A DNA stretch of 64,000 bases from Swaminathania salitolerans (lineage in GTDB: Bacteria > Pseudomonadota > Alphaproteobacteria > Acetobacterales > Acetobacteraceae): assembly GCF_025994315.1 (NCBI RefSeq), contig NZ_BAQE01000012.1, one strand, 5' to 3'. The translations under genes were made by a program, and so were the position numbers. Positions 58,630 through 64,000 of the stretch are shown piece by piece. The stretch's first letter is position 1. Each line of letters starts with the position of its first letter. The notes beneath the pieces were generated by a model. It was not told where the DNA came from. It did not search any database and saw nothing but the letters and a program-made list of their open reading frames with translations.

Positions 58630-59876
58630 CACAGACAGATCTTACCGAATTGCGTGGTCGTTACGACCGGGGAGAAAATCCCGGTCTGACATCCGTCTGT
58701 TCGGCTCATCCTCTGGTGATAGAGGCGGCCCTGGTCCATGCCGCCGACCGGGGACAATCCGCGCTGATCGAGGCCACCTGCAACCAGGTCAATCAGGATG
58801 GCGGATATACGGGCATGACCCCCGCATCGTTCCGGGACTTCGTTTTCGGTATCGCCGGGCGTGTGGGCTTTGCGCGGGAAAGGATCATTCTGGGGGGGGA
58901 TCATCTCGGCCCCAATCCCTGGAAGTCGCTTCCCCCCGAGGCGGCGATGCAGAAGGCCGAACTCATGATCGCGGCTTATGCCGGGGCGGGATTTACGAAG
59001 CTCCATCTCGATGCCAGCATGGGATGCGCAGGAGAAGCCGCGCATCTGCCGGACGAGATCGTGGCCGAACGCGCCGTTCGTCTCGCGCGTGCCGCAGAGG
59101 CGGCTGCGCCGGGAAAGGCCTGTTACGTTATCGGGACCGAAATCCCGACTCCGGGCGGTGCGACCGAGGCGCTCGATCACGTCGTGCCGACGACCCCGGA
59201 CGCCGTGAAAAAGACCTATGCGGTGCATGAGGCCGCTTTTCGTGCTGCACTGCCCGATATGTGGCCGCGTGTCATCGGAATCGTCGTGCAGCCCGGAGTC
59301 GAGTTCGGCCATGACGATGTGGCGATCTACGCGCCCGAACCCGCCCGCGATCTCGTCGCGACCCTGGCGAAGCTCCCCGGCCTCGTATTCGAGGCGCATT
59401 CGACCGATTATCAGCCCGGCGCGTCGTTATCCCGGCTCAGGAAGGACGGTTTCTGTATCCTGAAGGTCGGTCCCGAGCTGACCTTCGCCCTGCGTGAGGC
59501 GCTGTACGGTCTCGACGCCATCAGGATGTTCCGTACGCCCGGGGCGGAGTCCCTGCCCGACACGATGGAGGCGGTCATGTTGCGCTCTCCCGCTGACTGG
59601 CGCAGCCATTATCACGGCACCCCTGCCGAGCAGCGTGTGCTGCGTCATTTCAGCTACAGCGATCGTATCCGCTATTACTGGCCTGCTCCGGAAGCGAGAA
59701 AGGCGGTCGATGCGCTTTTGTCTGATTCCGGAGGGGCGACCATTCCGGAGACCATGCTGAGCCAGTATCTGCCGCGGTTCCTCGAACGGGTGAAATCGGG
59801 CGTGCTGAAGGCAGAGCCGCGCGAGATTCTCATCCAGTCGGTAAGAGACGTGCTCGAACGATACGAAACGCGTTGA
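58626..59876 (+). CDS. GatZ/KbaZ-like protein, probable tagatose-6-phosphate 4-epimerase
   Basis: 416 residues, homologous to the so-called non-catalytic subunit of class II tagatose-bisphosphate aldolase. Motifs are SVCSAHPLVIEAALVHAADR, IEATCNQVNQDGGYTGMTPA, ILGGDHLGPNPW, LHLDASMGCAGE and FEAHSTDYQPG. No GatY/KbaY aldolase is present beside it. In agrobacterial galactitol catabolism a GatZ relative with a kinase partner acts alone as tagatose-6-phosphate 4-epimerase giving fructose 6-phosphate. The kinase-GatZ overlap here fits that role. The start is set by the ATGA overlap; the frame is open 57 codons further upstream within the kinase gene. Confidence 0.87.
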   Translation: MTQTDLTELRGRYDRGENPGLTSVCSAHPLVIEAALVHAADRGQSALIEATCNQVNQDGGYTGMTPASFRDFVFGIAGRVGFARERIILGGDHLGPNPWKSLPPEAAMQKAELMIAAYAGAGFTKLHLDASMGCAGEAAHLPDEIVAERAVRLARAAEAAAPGKACYVIGTEIPTPGGATEALDHVVPTTPDAVKKTYAVHEAAFRAALPDMWPRVIGIVVQPGVEFGHDDVAIYAPEPARDLVATLAKLPGLVFEAHSTDYQPGASLSRLRKDGFCILKVGPELTFALREALYGLDAIRMFRTPGAESLPDTMEAVMLRSPADWRSHYHGTPAEQRVLRHFSYSDRIRYYWPAPEARKAVDALLSDSGGATIPETMLSQYLPRFLERVKSGVLKAEPREILIQSVRDVLERYETR

Positions 59877-59965
59877 TCGCGTCTTGACGCGGCGCCCGCT
59901 TCGCCCCTCTGACTGAACCTGTCATCGTGACAGACGGATGGACGGCTTCGGGGGGCGTGGGACAG

Positions 59966-60967
59966 ATGATGAAAAGCTGGCGAGCGCGATGCGTGCGAAG
60001 GGCGATGGCTGAGGCCCTTATGGCAGCACTCGTGCTTTGGTGCGTATCGCCCCGGATGTCTTTCGGTGCGTCTTCCCATGAGGTGCCCGGTAGAGCATCG
60101 GGTATGGCGCCCGATACGCGTTTTGCGACGGCCCGGACTGCGACGGCCCGGACTGCGACGGCCCGGACAGAGATGACCGGGACGGAGATGACTGGGGTCA
60201 GGATGACCGGGACCGACCGGATCTCCTTCCCGGCCGGAGATCGCGCGCGGATCGCCCGTCTGCTCGACGATCGCCCCGCCGGTCGCGACATGGCGTCGCG
60301 TCTCGACTGGGTGTCCGCAAAGCTGCTGGGAACGCCCTATCTTGCAAATACCCTGATCGGAGGACCGGAGGTGCCGGAAGCCCTCGTTATCCGTCTGGAC
60401 GGGGTGGATTGCTATACCTTCATCGATCTCGCGCGTGCGCTCGCCTTGGCACGGGATACGGCCGATTTCATTCCCGTTCTGAAACAGACGCGGTATCGCG
60501 ATGCACAGGTGCAATTCGATCACCGTCGTCATTTCCTGACGGACTGGGTCGCCTTCGCGCCCCGTAATGCCCGCGATATCACGGCCACGCTCTCACCTCA
60601 TGCGCGCCATATCCGCAAGAGGCTCAATCTGCGTGCGGATGGCGGGCATTACATCCCGGGTTTGCCGGTGCGGTCGCGCGACGTGACGTTCCTGCCGCCG
60701 CAAGCCGTGACACCGGAGGTGCTGGACGGGATCCGGACAGGCGATGTCATCGGGATCTATACGGCTCTCGACGGGCTGGATGTGACCCATACCGGTCTTG
60801 CGATACGCAAGCGGGACGAAACGGGCAGGGAAGACGTCTATTTCCGCAATGCCTCGTCGCTCAAAGCCAACAGGAAGGTCGTCGATACGCGGCTCGTCGA
60901 TTATGTGCGCAACAAGCCGGGGATCGTGGTGCTGCGCATGACCGGGATATCATCCCCGGGCCGGTAA
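59966..60967 (+). CDS. DUF1460 (AmiA-like amidase fold) secreted protein
   Basis: 333 residues. A signal peptide (MMKSWRARCVRRAMAEALMA..., hydrophobic core ALMAALVLWCVS) is followed by a low-complexity Ala/Thr/Arg and Met/Thr/Gly repeat (about 54-83). The DUF1460 domain follows, with SAKLLGTPYLANTLIGGPE and IRLDGVDCYTFID; Cys149 is the likely catalytic residue, and DVTHTGLAI with the histidine lies near residue 275. The family includes N-acetylmuramoyl-L-alanine amidase-like folds acting on cell-wall peptides. The start with a run of two ATGs is preferred over a GTG 13 codons upstream. Its 3' end overlaps a GNAT remnant on the other strand. Confidence 0.86.
   Translation: MMKSWRARCVRRAMAEALMAALVLWCVSPRMSFGASSHEVPGRASGMAPDTRFATARTATARTATARTEMTGTEMTGVRMTGTDRISFPAGDRARIARLLDDRPAGRDMASRLDWVSAKLLGTPYLANTLIGGPEVPEALVIRLDGVDCYTFIDLARALALARDTADFIPVLKQTRYRDAQVQFDHRRHFLTDWVAFAPRNARDITATLSPHARHIRKRLNLRADGGHYIPGLPVRSRDVTFLPPQAVTPEVLDGIRTGDVIGIYTALDGLDVTHTGLAIRKRDETGREDVYFRNASSLKANRKVVDTRLVDYVRNKPGIVVLRMTGISSPGR
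60125..60214. repeat. two adjacent sets of 15-bp repeats in the DUF1460 gene
   Basis: GCGACGGCCCGGACT occurs at 60125-60139 and 60140-60154, then with one change at 60155-60169, encoding ATART three times. Directly after, GAGATGACCGGGACG-type units at 60170, 60185 and 60200 encode EMTGT, EMTGV and RMTGT. All lie between the signal peptide and the catalytic domain and keep the frame. Confidence 0.93.
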
Positions 60968-61301
60968 GGCCGGATCCTCTCCCGGGATCGCGTGCCCGGT
61001 CTTCTCCCTGGAGCGGTACGCCGAACATCACGTGGGGCGCGGTGGCAAAGCAGGCAAAGCCGTTACGGGCATAGAGCCGCCTTGCTGCCTCGAGGATCGT
61101 GTGCGTCCACAAGACGATACGTCGATATCCGCATGACCGGGCAAAGGCGATAAAGGGGCGCACCAGAGCATCGCCGATCCCCCGGTTGCGCGCGAAACGT
61201 TCCACATGGAGCAGGCGCAGTCTTGCGATGCGATCGCCCTCATCCGTTACGAACACGGCCCCGGCGAGGAGGCGATCCGTCCCGATACCGGAATCTGACA
61301 T
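60861..61301 (-). pseudogene. truncated GNAT acetyltransferase (MarR-GNAT type remnant)
   Basis: The minus-strand frame has about 102 residues with the C-terminal half of a GNAT domain: RLRLLHVERFARNRGIGDAL (acetyl-CoA-binding RxxGxG), AFARSCGYRRIVLWTHTILE and ARRLYARNGFACFATAPHVM then FGVPLQGED. This closely resembles the C terminus of MarR-GNAT fusion proteins, but the regulator half and the first GNAT strands are missing. After GED the frame runs into the DUF1460 gene antisense, with 107 bases of overlap and no homology. Upstream lies the second receptor's Fur box. It is most likely a decayed fragment. Confidence 0.6.
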
Positions 61302-61318
61302 ATCCGTTAAGAATTGTT

Positions 61319-61337
61319 GACAACGATTCTTATTTGC
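61319..61337. promoter_or_regulatory. Fur-box-like site before the second siderophore receptor
   Basis: GACAACGATTCTTATTTGC matches the Fur consensus at 12 of 19 positions by my alignment, and lies 37 bases before the receptor ATG at 61375. The upstream in-frame ATG at 61342 is only five bases from the site, which favours the later start. Confidence 0.5.
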
Positions 61338-61374
61338 AAGAATGAAGGGCCGGATATCATCGTCAGATCGGAAT

Positions 61375-63669
61375 ATGAGCGTGTTTGTGTCGAGCCGGAA
61401 CGTTTCGTCCTGTTGTGTCGCGTTGTTCTGCCTTCACGGTATCGCTCTGGCCGACGATCTGACGACCGGCAAAACGGGGCACAAGCAGGAAGAGGCCGGG
61501 GCGGCCTTGCCCCGGTCGCAGGGCCGGATGCCCGGGGCCGGAAAAACAGACGAGGTCATCGTCGTCTCCGCAACCGGCCTATCCCATGCGACAGCGACGA
61601 CAAAGACCCGGACTCCGATCATCGAATCGGCGCAGACGATCTCGATCGTCACACGCGAGGAAATCGAGTTGCGCGCGACCCCGACCATTGCCGATGCGCT
61701 GTCCTATATGGCGGGTGTGCAGGCCGAGCCCTCGGGCGTGGATAATCGCGTGGATGAGGTTTCAGTGCGCGGCTTTGGGGCAGGCGGCTTTTCGTCCAAC
61801 AACAATTTTGTCGATGGGTTGCGTCTGCCGTCGGGCGGGCAATGGACACGCACATCGTTCGATCCGTTTGCCCTCCAGCAGATCGAGGTGCTGAAAGGGC
61901 CGTCTGGCGCGCTTTATGGCCAGACAGCGCCCGGTGGTATCGTCAATCTCACCACCAAGCGCCCGACCGGGAAATCGCATGGCGAATTCTTCCTCCAGAC
62001 CATCGGCTATACCAGGCTCGGCAACTGGCAGGGTCAGGCCTCGGGTGACGTCTCCGGCAAACTCAACAAATCCGGTACGGTGCGAGGACGGATCGTTGCA
62101 GTGGCCCGTTATGGCGGCACGCAGGTCAATGATGTGAATAGCGGGCGGTATTATGTCTCGCCCAGCCTGACATGGGCCTATGCGCCGGGGTCGAGCTGGA
62201 CGCTGCTGGCGCAGTATCAACGTGATACCGGTGGCTCGACCTTCCAGTTCCTGCCCATGACCGGCACACTTGTGCCGTCCAGGGGGCGCTATATCCGCAA
62301 TGACGAGAACATAGGCGAGCCCGACTGGAACACCTTCGACCGCACGCAGGTGCTGACGGGGTCGTTCCTCGAACACCGCTTCAACAAGAGCGTCACGCTG
62401 CGCAACAACACGCGCTACACCTATCTGGATAACCTTTATCGCTCGACCGTGCTTTCGGGCGATACGCTGACGAAATGCACTGCCAGCATCAGGGGATGCG
62501 TGCCCTATCAGACCGTCAATCGACGGGCTGTCGAAGGACGCGGGCGCTCGCAGGGTGTGGCGACAGATACCCAGCTCGAGATCAGGGCCAGAACGGGCAT
62601 GGTGCGTCATACGCTGCTGTTCGGCACGGATTATTTCTACACAAACTGGGAAAGCTCGCGCGATCTGGTCAGTTCGGCGCTTGTGCTGCCCCTGCTGGAT
62701 ATCTTCGACCCGGTTGCGCGTGGCACGGCCGGTTATTCGGCCGGTCTGGCGCCGCAGGTTTATGGCGCTACGGAATCGCAGCAGAACGGTCTGTATTTTC
62801 AGGACCAGATGAAGATCGAAAAGCTCTATATCACGGTCGGCGGTCGTCAGGACTGGGCGCGCGACAATACCCTCAATATCCTGACCAGAAAGCGCTATCC
62901 GAACGATAATGACCGCTTCACATGGCGTGCGGGGGCTGTCTATCGCACCGAAATCGGTCTGGCGCCCTATTTCAGCTATGCCACGTCATTCCAGCCGCAG
63001 GTGTCCGACCCCTCCACCGCGCTCGACAACAAGCCTTTCAGGCCGACGACAGGCGACCAGTATGAGGCCGGGCTGCGCTATCAGTACGGAAAGAGCATTT
63101 ATGTGACCTTCGGCGGGTATCAGATCACCCAGCAGAATGTGACGACGCCCGCGCCGAACGGTCAGCTTTGCGGTACGGCGACATGCCTTGTGCAGACGGG
63201 CGAGATGCGTGTGCGCGGTCTCGAACTGGAAGGTCGTGCGACCCTGCCCTGGGATATGGCGGTTATTTTCACCGGGACGCGCAGCGATGCCCGGATCACG
63301 GAGTCCAACACGGTTTCGCAGATCGGTAACACCATGCCCCAGGTCCCGAAATGGATGGCCTCTCTCTTTGTCGATCAGCGCCTCCTGCATGGCGCCCTGC
63401 GTGGTGCGGGGTTCGGCGGCGGCGTGCGTTATACGGGACGATCCTGGGGGGATACCGGCAACAGTCTTGCCATTCCGGGCTATACGCTTTTCGATATGTT
63501 CCTGCGTTACGATTTCGGTGTGGCGCGACCGCGCTATGAAGGCCTTTCCTTCTCCCTGAACATGCGCAACATCGCCAATCGCCGTTTCGTTGCCACATGT
63601 ACCGCTGTCTCTGCCTGTTATTACGGGCAGGGGCGCAGCGTCACGATGCGTCTGGAGTATCGCTGGTGA
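61375..63669 (+). CDS. TonB-dependent siderophore receptor
   Basis: 764 residues. A signal peptide (MSVFVSSRNVSSCCVALFCL, ending near GIALA) is followed by a linker and the TonB-box-like EVIVVSATG (about 50-60). The plug domain has TPIIESAQTISIVTREEIEL and LKGPSGALYGQTAPGGIVNL. The barrel ends with TMRLEYRW. Layout and C-terminal Trp match the first receptor, but the sequences are clearly different genes. A Fur-box-like site precedes it, and a small DUF3325-like membrane protein follows by GTGA overlap, so this is an iron-uptake operon running out of the window. Confidence 0.92.
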   Translation: MSVFVSSRNVSSCCVALFCLHGIALADDLTTGKTGHKQEEAGAALPRSQGRMPGAGKTDEVIVVSATGLSHATATTKTRTPIIESAQTISIVTREEIELRATPTIADALSYMAGVQAEPSGVDNRVDEVSVRGFGAGGFSSNNNFVDGLRLPSGGQWTRTSFDPFALQQIEVLKGPSGALYGQTAPGGIVNLTTKRPTGKSHGEFFLQTIGYTRLGNWQGQASGDVSGKLNKSGTVRGRIVAVARYGGTQVNDVNSGRYYVSPSLTWAYAPGSSWTLLAQYQRDTGGSTFQFLPMTGTLVPSRGRYIRNDENIGEPDWNTFDRTQVLTGSFLEHRFNKSVTLRNNTRYTYLDNLYRSTVLSGDTLTKCTASIRGCVPYQTVNRRAVEGRGRSQGVATDTQLEIRARTGMVRHTLLFGTDYFYTNWESSRDLVSSALVLPLLDIFDPVARGTAGYSAGLAPQVYGATESQQNGLYFQDQMKIEKLYITVGGRQDWARDNTLNILTRKRYPNDNDRFTWRAGAVYRTEIGLAPYFSYATSFQPQVSDPSTALDNKPFRPTTGDQYEAGLRYQYGKSIYVTFGGYQITQQNVTTPAPNGQLCGTATCLVQTGEMRVRGLELEGRATLPWDMAVIFTGTRSDARITESNTVSQIGNTMPQVPKWMASLFVDQRLLHGALRGAGFGGGVRYTGRSWGDTGNSLAIPGYTLFDMFLRYDFGVARPRYEGLSFSLNMRNIANRRFVATCTAVSACYYGQGRSVTMRLEYRW

Positions 63670-63962
63670 AAGCGGATGTTTTCTTTCCGCTCCTCGGGGT
63701 GGGTCTCGCTCTTGGCTCGTGTCTCCTGATCTATCTTGCTTCCCATCAGCAGAAAATGCTGCGCGCTCGGCTGAAGCCGCGCCGGGTCGTTCCGGCTGCG
63801 ACACTGCTCATGGTGTTTTCGGGTTCCGCGTTCTGCCGGACCACGAGCTGCCTGACCGGTCTGTTCATGACCGCGATTTGCTTCATGATCGTACTGACAT
63901 CCCTGCCGGTTCTCGTCGCAGGGGGGCGTTACAGAGGTGAGTGCAGGGACATGCGGCGATGA
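63666..63962 (+). CDS. DUF3325-like membrane protein of iron-uptake operon
   Basis: 98 residues with a GTG start overlapping the receptor stop (GTGA, 63666-63669). Three hydrophobic segments are visible: VFFPLLGVGLALGSCLLIYL, AATLLMVFSGSAFC and LTGLFMTAICFMIVLTSLPV. The middle stretch LASHQQKMLRARL fits the cytoplasmic loop of DUF3325-type proteins, which commonly follow siderophore receptors with a PepSY membrane protein. Function is unknown. Its stop overlaps the next start (ATGA). Confidence 0.7.
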   Translation: MKADVFFPLLGVGLALGSCLLIYLASHQQKMLRARLKPRRVVPAATLLMVFSGSAFCRTTSCLTGLFMTAICFMIVLTSLPVLVAGGRYRGECRDMRR

Positions 63963-64000
63963 ACACGAAGCGGCGCAGCATGCGCCATTGGCCGCTCGGA
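63959..64000 (+). CDS. start of a membrane protein gene, cut by window end
   Basis: An ATG at 63959 overlaps the preceding stop (ATGA) and opens a frame reading MNTKRRSMRHWPLG to the window edge. Only 14 residues are visible: a basic N terminus as in an inner-membrane protein. From the operon type, a PepSY-domain iron-uptake protein is the first guess; this cannot be tested here. Confidence 0.55.
   Translation, partial: MNTKRRSMRHWPLG

Noticed and set aside
59878..59891. CGCGTC-TT-GACGCG palindrome after the GatZ-like gene as terminator
   Set aside because: The loop has only two bases and no U-run follows, so it is not a convincing terminator; it may be chance in GC-rich sequence.
1..64000. 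Insertion sequences, prophage or integrated element with attachment sites at the two tRNA genes
   Set aside because: No transposase, integrase or phage gene was found, and no repeat of the tRNA 3' ends was noticed elsewhere in the window.

Overview
This is a GC-rich chromosomal segment from an alphaproteobacterium. The gene complement points to Acetobacteraceae (acetic acid bacteria): a hisG-hisD-infA-maf-RNase E/G-yacG-tRNA-Phe string, an HldE/AGE-epimerase pair, several TonB-dependent receptors, a YdiJ-type oxidase and GatZ/tagatose-type sugar genes. This is inference from family recognition; no 16S rRNA gene or other marker is in the window. Nothing looks like an insertion sequence, prophage or CRISPR array.

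Layout. 1-48: 3' part of an initiator tRNA. 274-2925 (minus): AGE-family sugar epimerase and HldE (ADP-heptose synthesis). 3220-6609 (plus): periplasmic HtrA-like protease, OmpR-type regulator and sensor kinase, a likely envelope-stress unit. 6723-12665: small secreted protein, FAD/4Fe-4S 2-hydroxyacid dehydrogenase of YdiJ type, and a Fur-box-preceded siderophore receptor. 12747-19656: HrpB helicase, DsbD/ScsB-type thiol reductase, a lipoprotein/AraC pair and a divergent SDR. 19833-24248 (minus): hisG-hisD-infA-maf-RNase E/G-like-yacG followed by tRNA-Phe, with four-base ATGA overlaps at several joints.

The main result is at 25499-34509. A multidomain biotin carboxylase (minus strand) and a permease-DUF1989-DUF1989-allophanate hydrolase operon (plus strand) diverge from one 576-base intergenic region. 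That region holds two guanidine-I (ykkC) riboswitch aptamers pointing outward, one for each transcript, and they share an identical 30-nt 3' core. These genes are usually labelled urea carboxylase and urea-carboxylase-associated proteins. The riboswitches say the substrate is guanidine: guanidine -> carboxyguanidine (biotin carboxylase) -> allophanate (DUF1989 carboxyguanidine deiminase) -> CO2 and NH3 (AtzF-type hydrolase), with the APC permease moving guanidine or a relative. A 31-codon leader ORF with a good Shine-Dalgarno overlaps the permease start and has no function I recognise.

34572-45351 (minus): DnaB, aspartase, a YkuD transpeptidase, an S9 peptidase, an RND pump without its adaptor, and an SDR. 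45362-50190 (minus): a YhaN/SbcC-like ATPase and SbcD-like nuclease pair. 50285-55773: a CPA1 antiporter, a TIM-barrel isomerase, a mechanosensitive channel and an SBF-like transporter. 55968-59876 (plus): a NUDIX hydrolase, then a DeoR repressor, PfkB kinase and GatZ-like protein, a small sugar-phosphate operon probably acting on tagatose. 59966-64000: a DUF1460 amidase-like protein, a truncated GNAT remnant, and a second Fur-box receptor followed by the start of an iron-uptake membrane operon.

A recurring trait is short tandem repeats, often in frame, with units of 5, 12, 14, 15, about 18 and 27 bp. They lie in linkers and tails of at least five proteins and in several intergenic gaps. This suggests replication slippage is common in this genome.
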